A stretch of DNA of 23,517 bases from an uncultured Mycoplasmatota bacterium (GTDB lineage: Bacteria > Bacillota_I > Bacilli_A > RF39 > UBA660), in the NCBI GenBank assembly GCA_900546745.1, contig URDT01000019.1:1-23517 (forward strand). Direction: 5' to 3'. Shown here piece by piece: positions 1 through 7,460 of the stretch. The notes beneath the pieces are model-generated. The model saw only the letters and a program-made list of their open reading frames with translations. It made no database searches and was not told the DNA's origin. Position numbers and translations under genes: made by a program. How positions within the stretch are numbered: position 1 is the stretch's first letter; each line of letters starts with the position of its first letter.

Positions 1-68
1 AGTAAAAATATAATTACCATAATAAGGGCACAGTTCATTAGTTTATAATCAATTTTATTTTTTATCAT
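1..68 (-). CDS. N-terminus of a probable membrane protein (partial, runs off the window)
   Basis: An ATG at 66-68 opens a frame that stays open to the window edge (22 codons). The peptide starts M-I-K-N-K-I-D-Y-K-L and then becomes strongly hydrophobic, as at the start of a first transmembrane helix. An AGGAG-type ribosome binding site lies about 6 bases upstream, inside the end of dtd, and the two genes overlap by 14 bases, which suggests translational coupling. A basic-hydrophilic start followed by a helix resembles FtsW/RodA-type proteins, but 22 residues are too few to assign a family. That the frame is real is fairly likely; its identity is open. Confidence 0.45.
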   Translation of the reverse strand, partial: MIKNKIDYKLMNCALIMVIIFL

Positions 69-510
69 AAGAACTCCTACTTTCTAACATAATAGTAATT
101 GGTCCGTCATTAGTAATTGATACTTTCATATCAGCTCCAAATACTCCTGTTTCAACAGGAATCAATTCCCTTAACTTTTGATTCCATAAATTATATAAAA
201 TTTTAGCTTGATCAGACTTCATTGCTTCTATATAACTTGGTCTATTTCCTTTTTTTGTATCTGCATATAAAGTAAATTGAGAAATACTTAATATTTCACC
301 ATTACTTTCTAAAATAGAACGATTCATCATACCTTGTTCATCATTAAAAATTCGTAAATGAAGAACTTTTTGAATCATATAATCAATATCTTGAACAGTA
401 TCATCCTTATGAAATCCGACTAACAAAACAAGACCTTTAGAAATTTTTCCAACAACTTTATAATCTACAGAAACAGAAGACTCTAAACTTCTTTGTACAA
501 GAACTCTCAT
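55..510 (-). CDS. dtd: D-aminoacyl-tRNA deacylase
   Basis: This cytoplasmic proofreading enzyme removes D-amino acids wrongly attached to tRNA. The 151-residue length is normal for the family. Two diagnostic motifs are intact: SxSQFT near residues 75-80, with the catalytic Thr at about 80, and NDGPIT at 134-139, the Gly-Pro chiral-selectivity motif. The N-terminus (MRVLVQR, then a segment beginning SVSV) is also typical. The start codon overlaps the stop of rel (ATGA), and the last codons overlap the next gene, so it sits inside a continuous operon. rel followed by dtd is the order found in Bacillus subtilis (relA-yrvI). I see nothing odd in it. Confidence 0.96.
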   Translation of the reverse strand: MRVLVQRSLESSVSVDYKVVGKISKGLVLLVGFHKDDTVQDIDYMIQKVLHLRIFNDEQGMMNRSILESNGEILSISQFTLYADTKKGNRPSYIEAMKSDQAKILYNLWNQKLRELIPVETGVFGADMKVSITNDGPITIMLESRSSYDKK

Positions 511-2657
511 CGAATAGATCTTTCTACTTTTACAATATTAGGAATAGAAGAAATTGTACGAATAAATTTTGTCAAACTAGATTCATTTTCTACTAAAATA
601 TCTAGTGAAAATGTTGTAAAGTCTTGTTCATTATAGGTATGAATAGATTCAATATTAATATTATGATTAGAAGCTTTTGAAACAATTTCTAATAAAATAT
701 TATCCTTTTTCTCGCATTGAATGACAATAGAAGTTACAAATTTTTTACCCTCTGTATCACCCCAGGATACATGAATCAACCTTTCATTTAAATCATTTAA
801 ATTTGGACAATTCATTCGATGAATAGAAATTCCATAGCCTCTTGTAATAAAACCAATAATAGAATCCCCAGGAATTGGTCTACAACAAGCTGCTAATTTT
901 ACCTTGATATCATCAATACCTTCTACAATGATATCTTTTTTCAACGATTGTGTTTTATTAGGAGTAATAACCTTCTTTAACAAAATATCTTCTTTACTGT
1001 CATTATCACCAGTATATATATTAATAATAGCAGCTGGCGATATTTTATTATCACCAATTCCAATATAAATTTCATTAAAATCAGAAAATTTATATTCCTC
1101 TAATATCTGTTTCATATTTTCTTCTTGGAAAAATTCAGAAGCAGATATTTTTCTTTTATGTAATTCTTTATTTAATATTTCTTCGCCCTTTTTCAAATAC
1201 TCTTCTTTATCTTGTTTTTTAAAGAAAGCACGAATTTTATTTTTAGCTTGGGCTGTTTTAGCCATATTAATCCATTCACGACTAGGGCCCATAGAATTTT
1301 TATTAGTATTAATTTTAACAATATCTTGGTTATGAAGAGGATAATCTAGGGGAACAATACTATTATTTACTAAAGCTCCTACCATTTTTTCACCAACTGC
1401 ACTATGAACTTTATAAGCAAAATCAATTGGTGTTGCTCCACTAGGAAGTTCAATTACATCCCCATTTGGTGTAAATACATAAATAGTACTATTAAACTCT
1501 TCTTTAATAGAAGATACGAACTCTTCATCCGTTGTATCTTCATTATTTAAATCCATAATAGAACGGAAAAATTGTAATTTTTGATCCATCAAATTTTGAT
1601 GAGCAATTTTGTTACTTCCATTTTCTTTATAAGACCAGTGAGATGCAATACCACGTTCTGCTACTTCATCCATTTCATAAGTACGAATTTGAATTTCAAA
1701 TAAATAACCATCATAACCAAAAACAGTTGTATGTAATGATTGATACATATTTGTTTTTGGCATAGCAATATAATCTTTAAAACGCTTTGGTAGTGGTTTA
1801 TATTTTGAATGAATAATTCCAATAGCTTGGTAGCATTCTGCTTCTGTATCCACAAATACTCTAAGAGCTAGTAAGTCATATATATCACTAAATTTTTTAC
1901 CTTTATCTAATTTTTTATAGATACTATAAATACTTTTAGCTCTCCCTTTAATTTTATGTTTAATTCCATGCTCATTTAATAATTTAGAGACATCCTCTAT
2001 CATCATTTTAACAGAATAATCACGTTCTGATTTTGTTTGATTTAATTGATCAACAATATCGAAATAAACATCTGGCTTATAATAGCGAAGGGATAAATCT
2101 TCTAACTCACTTTTAAATTGATTCATACCTAAACGATGGGCAATTGGGGTTAAAACTTCTAGAGTCTCTATAGCAATTCTCTTTTGCTCTTTAGGTGGTT
2201 GAATCCATAAATCTCTCATTTCTTGAACACGTTCAGCAAGACGAATGATAATTACTCTTACATCATCTGTAAGACCGACTAATATTTTTCTTTGCATAGA
2301 AATAGAAGATTCTGTAGATAAGTCAAATGTTAATTTTTTTAATTTGGTAACTCCATCAATAAGAGAAGCTACTTCCTTACCAAATTTTTGTTCAATATTA
2401 ACAGAATCATCAAATTTGTAAATATTATGTAAAAGAGCAGCACAGATAGTTGCTGCATCTGCTTGAACACTAGTTAAAATATAGGCTACTTTAATAGGGT
2501 GACTTACATAATTTTCACCTGTCATACTTTGGTAACCAAAGTATATCTCTGAAGCGTAATGGTAACTATCTTTGATTCTTTGAATATCCCCTTCATCCAT
2601 ATAAGTTGATACTTTATCTAATAAATCTGTAAAGCTTACTTCAACATGTTTTGTCAA
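507..2657 (-). CDS. rel: Long RelA/SpoT homologue, (p)ppGpp synthetase with degenerate hydrolase domain
   Basis: At 716 residues it has the full long-RSH layout: pseudo-HD hydrolase (about 30-190), synthetase (about 230-345), TGS (about 391-450), a CC-containing zinc-finger/helical region (CCRPIPGD near 591-598) and a C-terminal ACT domain. The synthetase looks active: RFKDYIA at 293-299 (the RXKD type), YQSLH, and the essential Glu in EIQIRT at 321. The hydrolase does not. His53 and His77 survive, but HD is HN (78), the following Glu-Asp pair is Lys81-Phe82, the second metal ligand Asp (LADRLHN motif) is Glu142, and the Asn four residues later is Glu146. It should therefore make but not degrade (p)ppGpp. 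A strong AGGAGGTGG ribosome binding site precedes the start. The stop is TGA and overlaps dtd. Upstream lie an unknown gene and secDF. Confidence 0.95.
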   Translation of the reverse strand: MTKHVEVSFTDLLDKVSTYMDEGDIQRIKDSYHYASEIYFGYQSMTGENYVSHPIKVAYILTSVQADAATICAALLHNIYKFDDSVNIEQKFGKEVASLIDGVTKLKKLTFDLSTESSISMQRKILVGLTDDVRVIIIRLAERVQEMRDLWIQPPKEQKRIAIETLEVLTPIAHRLGMNQFKSELEDLSLRYYKPDVYFDIVDQLNQTKSERDYSVKMMIEDVSKLLNEHGIKHKIKGRAKSIYSIYKKLDKGKKFSDIYDLLALRVFVDTEAECYQAIGIIHSKYKPLPKRFKDYIAMPKTNMYQSLHTTVFGYDGYLFEIQIRTYEMDEVAERGIASHWSYKENGSNKIAHQNLMDQKLQFFRSIMDLNNEDTTDEEFVSSIKEEFNSTIYVFTPNGDVIELPSGATPIDFAYKVHSAVGEKMVGALVNNSIVPLDYPLHNQDIVKINTNKNSMGPSREWINMAKTAQAKNKIRAFFKKQDKEEYLKKGEEILNKELHKRKISASEFFQEENMKQILEEYKFSDFNEIYIGIGDNKISPAAIINIYTGDNDSKEDILLKKVITPNKTQSLKKDIIVEGIDDIKVKLAACCRPIPGDSIIGFITRGYGISIHRMNCPNLNDLNERLIHVSWGDTEGKKFVTSIVIQCEKKDNILLEIVSKASNHNINIESIHTYNEQDFTTFSLDILVENESSLTKFIRTISSIPNIVKVERSIR

Positions 2658-2668
2658 GATTCCACCTC

Positions 2669-3175
2669 CTAATCATCATTCATAATTACATAACTTTTTC
2701 TTTTTTCTGAATGTTTTTCTACAGGCTCCTCAAATTTTACTTTGGGTTGCTTTGTTTTTAAATATTGTTCATAAGATCGAATAGAAGTATATTGTTCCAT
2801 ATAACTTACTACTTCTTGATCTTGCTTAATTTTATAAATTAAAGATTCATTATCAATATCTTGACTAATATTATCTAAATATTGATGAATATACTTTGTT
2901 AATTTTTTTCGAATAGAATGATTACATTCATAAATAGATCTCACTAAAGCATCTGATAAATCTTCTATTGTAATTGTATTCAATGGTTGATATTTTACAA
3001 TCATTCGATAAATATTACTATTTTTAGAAATTAATTTTCTTCCTAATTCATTATAGTCTTCATTTGTATATAAAGCACATAGTTCATTTTTTAAAGCAGG
3101 ATCATCACATTTAGATAATACCAGCATAACATCTTCTAAACTAATCCATATAAGTTCGTCATTATTTTCAGACAT
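2669..3175 (-). CDS. Uncharacterised 168-residue cytoplasmic protein
   Basis: I do not recognise this protein. It has no signal peptide or membrane segment. It looks mostly alpha-helical and acidic in the N-terminal two thirds, with a charged, probably disordered C-terminal tail (from about residue 140, rich in Lys and Glu). The sequence opens with a short aromatic/acidic segment (ELIWISLEDV) and has Cys residues near 23, 33 and 84 without a clear metal-binding spacing. It lies 11 bases upstream of rel and 11 bases downstream of secDF, in the same direction, so it should be co-transcribed with both. In Bacillus subtilis this interval holds recJ, apt and two small genes instead, so this is a lineage-specific occupant. 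No function is proposed. Confidence 0.8.
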   Translation of the reverse strand: MSENNDELIWISLEDVMLVLSKCDDPALKNELCALYTNEDYNELGRKLISKNSNIYRMIVKYQPLNTITIEDLSDALVRSIYECNHSIRKKLTKYIHQYLDNISQDIDNESLIYKIKQDQEVVSYMEQYTSIRSYEQYLKTKQPKVKFEEPVEKHSEKRKSYVIMNDD

Positions 3176-3186
3176 ACTATCATCTC

Positions 3187-5418
3187 CTATGCATTAATCC
3201 CTTTTATTTTCTTTTCCGTTGGTTCATCATCTTCATACCATTTCTTTTTAGGTTTTTTACCAATATTTTTTCTTTCCATGTAATACCAAATTTGGCTAGC
3301 AATAAAGATTGAAGAATATGCACCAGCAATTAAACCAATGAATAAAGCAATATTAAATTCAAATATTTCTTGTGAACCAAATACAATTAAACAAATTACT
3401 GTAGCAACTGTTGTTAAGCTTGTAATAATACTTCTTTTCATAACTTGATTTAAACTATTATTAACAACTTCTTTTAAATCCTCTTCTTTTTTAATTGTTT
3501 TGTTTTCTTTATTTTCACGAATACGGTCAAATATAACAATTGTATCATTGATAGAATATCCAATAATAGATAGAATAGCAGCGATAAAAATAGTTTCTAC
3601 TTCAATTCCAAATAAACTAAATATTGCGAATATAATAAATACATCATGCGCTAAAGCAAGAATAGCACTAATTGCATAATTAAATTTAAAACGTAATGAA
3701 ATATAAACAATTGTAGCAAAAGAAGATAACAATACGGATAAAATAGCATTTTTAATTAATTCTTTTTTTACCATATTAGATACAACACCAATATCTGTAC
3801 TTGCTTGATATTGTTCTGTAAAATGTGTTTGTAATTCTGCAATTTCTTCTTGATCTAATTGATTTGTAATTTTAATATAAGCATTCTTATCATCTTTAAA
3901 ATCTGATTGAGCAATTTCATAACCATATTTTTCTAAGTCTGATTCAATTGTTTTTTCATCTAAAGATTGTTCTGATTTAATACTAATAGAAGTTCCACCT
4001 TTAAAATCAACGCCTAAATTCATATGTTTTGTACTTAATGAGATTACTCCAATAATTACACACACTACAGATAAAGTAATAAATAATTTAGAATGTTTAA
4101 TAAAATCAATCTTAGATTTATGTGGTTTCGCTTTTCCAATAAAGAAATTAACTTTATCTTCAAAATAATTAGACTCAACAAACATCTTTAATAAATATCT
4201 AGTAAAGAAAACCATAATTAACATTGTTGTGAAAATACTAATCATTAACATAGTAGCAAATCCTTTTACACTACTTTCTCCAAAAATAAATAAGATTAAA
4301 GCTACGATAAATGTTGTTAAATTAGCATCAATAATAGTTCCTATAGAATTTTTATTTCCCTTTTTGAAAGCAGTTTCGAAAGAAACACCTTTTAATAATT
4401 CATCTTTAATTCGTTCAAAGTTAATAACATTAGAGTCAACTGCCATACCAATTCCTAAAATAACAGCAGCAATTCCAGGCAATGTTAATACTCCACCAAC
4501 TAACCAGAAAGTAGCAAAAGTTAATACTGTATAAACAAGTAAACTAACACAAGCTACAAATCCTGAAAAATGGTATAAAGAAGTCATAATAACAATAACT
4601 GCTATAAATCCAATAACTCCAGCTATAAAAGTTTTATTTAATGAGTTAGCTCCAAAACTAGCATCTACAGTCTTAGAAGAAATTTCTTCTAGTTTTGTAG
4701 GCAAACTTCCTGAATTAATTAAATCTACTAAAGTTTGAACTTCTGTAGAACTAAAGTTTCCTTGGATAATAACATCACTAGCGAAACCTTCTGAAACAGT
4801 AGCCGCAGAAAGACATCTTGAACTATCTAAGCCACATTTATTTTTTTCTTGTTCATAACTATCTTCATTTTCATCATAATCTAACCAAATTACAATAACA
4901 TTATTACTCATTTTACTAACTTTTTTAGTTACTTTATAAAATTGATCTTTATCTGAAATTTGTAATGCTACAGCAGGAAGACCTTTTGAATCTTTACTGA
5001 CTTTAGCACCACCGCCAGATAATACATCACTTGTCATCAATAAATTATTATCGGTATCACGGAAAGTTAGTGTAGCCGCACTACTTAATATCTTTCGTGC
5101 TTCTTCTTGATCCGTTACCCCTGCCAATTGAACACGGATTTTATCATCTCCTTCAATTGTAATAACAGGTTCATTAACTCCTAAGATATCGATTCTTTTT
5201 AGTAAAGCTTTATAAGTACTATTCATCATATCACTAGTAACTTCACTACCATCAATACTATTTACTTGATATAAAACTTCAAAGCCTCCTTGAAGATCCA
5301 ATCCAAATTTTAAATTTTTAAAAATAGGAAAGATTAGTAATACCATCAATACAATTAAAAATATTACAAACCCTATATTTTTTATTAATTTTCCTTTATT
5401 TTTTTTCATCTTTTTCAT
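3187..5418 (-). CDS. secDF: SecDF fused protein translocase accessory subunit
   Basis: SecDF is an RND-family membrane protein that uses the proton gradient to pull secreted proteins out of the SecYEG channel. At 743 residues this is the fused form typical of Bacilli. The SecD half shows the FGLDLQGG motif just after the first transmembrane helix, the RIDxLGVxEP segment, and the conserved GxGMAVDSNVINFERIKDE motif. The SecF half restarts with GVDFKGGTS and has GYSINDTIVIFDRIRE. Twelve membrane segments in two groups of six fit the hydrophobic stretches. The basic cytoplasmic tail ends in a Lys-rich segment. It follows the ComN-like gene by 9 bases, as in Bacillus subtilis, and the operon promoter is upstream of that gene. 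Confidence 0.96.
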   Translation of the reverse strand: MKKMKKNKGKLIKNIGFVIFLIVLMVLLIFPIFKNLKFGLDLQGGFEVLYQVNSIDGSEVTSDMMNSTYKALLKRIDILGVNEPVITIEGDDKIRVQLAGVTDQEEARKILSSAATLTFRDTDNNLLMTSDVLSGGGAKVSKDSKGLPAVALQISDKDQFYKVTKKVSKMSNNVIVIWLDYDENEDSYEQEKNKCGLDSSRCLSAATVSEGFASDVIIQGNFSSTEVQTLVDLINSGSLPTKLEEISSKTVDASFGANSLNKTFIAGVIGFIAVIVIMTSLYHFSGFVACVSLLVYTVLTFATFWLVGGVLTLPGIAAVILGIGMAVDSNVINFERIKDELLKGVSFETAFKKGNKNSIGTIIDANLTTFIVALILFIFGESSVKGFATMLMISIFTTMLIMVFFTRYLLKMFVESNYFEDKVNFFIGKAKPHKSKIDFIKHSKLFITLSVVCVIIGVISLSTKHMNLGVDFKGGTSISIKSEQSLDEKTIESDLEKYGYEIAQSDFKDDKNAYIKITNQLDQEEIAELQTHFTEQYQASTDIGVVSNMVKKELIKNAILSVLLSSFATIVYISLRFKFNYAISAILALAHDVFIIFAIFSLFGIEVETIFIAAILSIIGYSINDTIVIFDRIRENKENKTIKKEEDLKEVVNNSLNQVMKRSIITSLTTVATVICLIVFGSQEIFEFNIALFIGLIAGAYSSIFIASQIWYYMERKNIGKKPKKKWYEDDEPTEKKIKGINA

Positions 5419-5427
5419 CTCCTAAAA

Positions 5428-5697
5428 TTATTCAAAATAAACTCTTCTATTTTTTAAATTCATCTTTTGTCTTAAATAATTATCTATTTTATCATCATCA
5501 GTTTCTAAAATATCACACACCATTTGATATAAAGAAAGGCCTCTGGAATGAACCCATTCGATTTCTTTTAAATAATTCCAAATATCTTCTTCTTTGATAT
5601 AAATATAGCCACTTCTTCGCATCTCTTCTTTTTTGGCTAATAAAGCTGGTTTTAGTCGATTATACAATTGTTCTAAGGAATGAATTTCATCTCTCAT
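5428..5697 (-). CDS. ComN-like post-transcriptional regulator
   Basis: This 89-residue soluble protein resembles the ComN (YrzD) family. Typical features are a short N-terminal helix, the segment KKEEMRRSGY near residues 23-32, an IWNYLKE helix, and a C-terminal DDDKIDNYLRQK stretch. In Bacillus subtilis ComN binds the comE mRNA and promotes its polar localisation; whether it does so here is unknown. Its position between secDF and a divergent spoVB-like gene reproduces the Bacillus order, which supports the assignment independently. It is the first gene of the secDF-rel-dtd operon. A GGGGGA ribosome binding site lies about 6 bases before the ATG. Confidence 0.85.
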   Translation of the reverse strand: MRDEIHSLEQLYNRLKPALLAKKEEMRRSGYIYIKEEDIWNYLKEIEWVHSRGLSLYQMVCDILETDDDKIDNYLRQKMNLKNRRVYFE

Positions 5698-5740
5698 ATA
5701 AATCCCCCAATACTAAACTTCTAATGATAAACATATATAT

Positions 5741-5769
5741 ATTATATAAGATTTTTTGATGTTTTTAAA
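5741..5769 (-). promoter_or_regulatory. Promoter of the comN-like/secDF/rel/dtd operon
   Basis: Reading the minus strand there is a perfect TATAAT -10 (5741-5746), a 17-base spacer and a TTTAAA -35 (5764-5769, four of six matches to TTGACA). The predicted start lies near 5734, about 37 bases before the ComN-like ATG. The element sits in the 90-base gap between divergent genes. A plus-strand promoter for the spoVB-like gene must share this gap, but I could not single one out in the repetitive AT tract. Confidence 0.6.
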
Positions 5770-5787
5770 GGTATTTAAGGTGAATAT

Positions 5788-7080
5788 ATGAAAAAAAACA
5801 AATTTTTAAAAATGACTATGTTATTAATAATTGGTGGATTTATTACTAAAATTTTAGGGATGCTTATTAAAATTGTAATGACTCGTTTTATTGGTACAGA
5901 AGGAATTGGAATTTATATGTTAATTATGCCGACTTTTTCTCTATTGGTATCTTTAACTCAATTTGGATTTCCTGTAGCAATTTCAAAGTTAGTGGCAGAA
6001 GACCGGTTTAATAATAAAAAGTTAGTCTTTGGTATTATTCCAATTTCTTTAGGAATTTGTTTTATTATCCTACTCGTATTATTATCTAGTGGACAATTTA
6101 TAGCAACAGAACTTTTAAAAGAAGAAAGAACTTATTTAGGACTGATATCAATCGGTTTCATTTTACCATTTATTGCAATTTCTTCTATCTTAAGGGCTTA
6201 TTTTTTTGGAAAAGAAAGAATGTTTCCTCATGTTATATCAAATATTTTAGAAGATGTTATTCGTCTTGTTTTAATCATTTTATTTGTTCCATCTATTTTA
6301 AAAATGGGATTATCCTATGTTGTTGCCTTTCTAATTTTAATTTCTATTTTTAGTGAACTTTCTTCTATTATTATTTTTTTAATATGTTTACCCAATAAAA
6401 TTTCTCTAAAAAAAGAAGATTTTAAACCAAAAAAAGATTATTTAAAAACAGTTTTAAGTATTAGTATTCCAACTACAGGAAGTAGAATTATTGGTAGTAT
6501 TGGTTATTTCCTAGAACCTATTATATTAGCCTATACTTTTAAACAATGTGGATATTCTAATAATTTTATGATTACGGAATATGGTATTTTAAATGGTTAT
6601 GTTTTACCTTTATTATTACTTCCAAGTTTCTTTACTATGGCTATTTCTCAGGCTTTAATACCAATTATTAGTAAAACTTATACACAACATAATTTAAAAG
6701 AAACAAAAAGGAAAATCAAACAAGCTATTTTTTACTCATTAGTGGTAGGAATTCCTTGTACCTTATTATTTATGTTAATTCCTGAAATTCCACTTCGATT
6801 AATATATAACACAACAGAAGGAATTTCTTATATTAAAATCTTAGCTCCTATTTGTCTTTTATACTACATCCAATCTCCTTTAAATGGGACTTTACAAGCA
6901 ATGGGAAAAGCCAAAGAAGCAATGAAAGGTACATTACTTGGAATGATTTTTCGTACTGCCTTTTTATTTGTTTTTTCATTACTACACATTGGGATGTGGG
7001 GATTAGTAATTGCTGTATCAACCAATATTATAATTGTAACAATTCATCAAATGAAAAAGGTAAATGAAGCTTTAAAATAA
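5788..7080 (+). CDS. SpoVB-like polysaccharide/lipid flippase of the MATE/MOP superfamily
   Basis: This 430-residue polytopic membrane protein is of the MviN/SpoVB/Wzx type, which flips lipid-linked glycans such as lipid II precursors. The N-terminus has the family signature: a first helix followed by TKILGMLIKIVMTRFIGTEG, then a second helix and LTQFGFPVAISKLVAE. Later segments SRIIGSIGYFLEP and LPSFFTMAISQALIPIISK are also family-like. About 12 hydrophobic helices can be seen; many SpoVB proteins are longer (about 520 residues, 14 helices), so the last two helices may be absent. An AAGGTGA site precedes the start. The gene is divergent from the secDF operon, as in Bacilli. Because only one such protein is seen, a sporulation role cannot be claimed; a peptidoglycan or other envelope-polymer role is as likely. 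Confidence 0.88.
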   Translation: MKKNKFLKMTMLLIIGGFITKILGMLIKIVMTRFIGTEGIGIYMLIMPTFSLLVSLTQFGFPVAISKLVAEDRFNNKKLVFGIIPISLGICFIILLVLLSSGQFIATELLKEERTYLGLISIGFILPFIAISSILRAYFFGKERMFPHVISNILEDVIRLVLIILFVPSILKMGLSYVVAFLILISIFSELSSIIIFLICLPNKISLKKEDFKPKKDYLKTVLSISIPTTGSRIIGSIGYFLEPIILAYTFKQCGYSNNFMITEYGILNGYVLPLLLLPSFFTMAISQALIPIISKTYTQHNLKETKRKIKQAIFYSLVVGIPCTLLFMLIPEIPLRLIYNTTEGISYIKILAPICLLYYIQSPLNGTLQAMGKAKEAMKGTLLGMIFRTAFLFVFSLLHIGMWGLVIAVSTNIIIVTIHQMKKVNEALK

Positions 7081-7083
7081 CAC

Positions 7084-7112
7084 AAAAAATAGGATTTTGA
7101 TCCTATTTTTTT
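7084..7112. terminator. Bidirectional intrinsic terminator
   Basis: A perfect 12-base stem (7084-7095 with 7100-7111) and a 4-base loop are flanked by A and T tracts on either side. It serves the spoVB-like gene on the plus strand and the rhodanese gene on the minus strand; the rhodanese stop codon lies inside the stem. Confidence 0.9.
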
Positions 7113-7390
7113 AATATCCACTCTTCGTAGCCACCAATAATATTAACTACTTTATATCCCATATTAGCTAATATTTTACAAGTTTTCAAACTAGTAATTC
7201 CTTTTTGGCAATAGATAAAATATTTTTTTTCTTTTGATAAATACTTATATGGCTCTGTGATTAATTTATTAAATGGTACATTAACAGCACCCGGAATGTG
7301 ATTATTATTATAACTTTGTTCAGTTCTAACATCAATAATATTCAAACCACTAAAGTTCAGTAAATCACTTACAGTAATGCTTGATATCAT
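7103..7390 (-). CDS. Single-domain rhodanese (sulfurtransferase)
   Basis: This 95-residue cytoplasmic protein is a minimal rhodanese domain. It has the NIIDVRTEQSY strand-turn near residues 17-27, HIPGAVNVP at 31-39, and the active-site loop CQKGITS starting at Cys61, which would carry the persulfide. The C-terminal GGYEEW motif is also typical. Such proteins move sulfane sulfur for thiolation or detoxification, as PspE/GlpE-like proteins do; the acceptor is unknown. It is a monocistronic unit with a GGGTGATG ribosome binding site. It separates the conserved core block from the secretion locus and may mark the boundary of that locus. Confidence 0.93.
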   Translation of the reverse strand: MISSITVSDLLNFSGLNIIDVRTEQSYNNNHIPGAVNVPFNKLITEPYKYLSKEKKYFIYCQKGITSLKTCKILANMGYKVVNIIGGYEEWILKK

Positions 7391-7406
7391 TTCATCACCC
7401 TAATAC

Positions 7407-7412
7407 ATTATA
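7407..7412 (-). promoter_or_regulatory. Possible -10 element of the rhodanese gene
   Basis: A TATAAT hexamer on the minus strand lies 16 bases before the rhodanese ATG. No good -35 is found at 16-18 bases, so the call rests on the -10 alone and on the terminator just upstream, which means the gene needs its own promoter. Confidence 0.35.
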
Positions 7413-7435
7413 TGAAAAAACTTAATTTTTGAAAC

Positions 7436-7460
7436 AAAAAACGAAGATATTAATCTTCGT
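7436..7460 (-). terminator. Intrinsic terminator of the T4SS operon
   Basis: An 8-base perfect stem (ACGAAGAT/ATCTTCGT, 7441-7448 with 7453-7460) has a 4-base loop and is followed on the minus strand by a T run (7436-7440). The TAA stop of the coupling protein begins in the loop, so the terminator overlaps the end of the coding sequence. Confidence 0.88.

Noticed and set aside
4229..4534. A 101-codon plus-strand frame inside secDF
   Set aside because: It lies opposite conserved SecD motifs and has no ribosome binding site; it is a by-product of codon bias.
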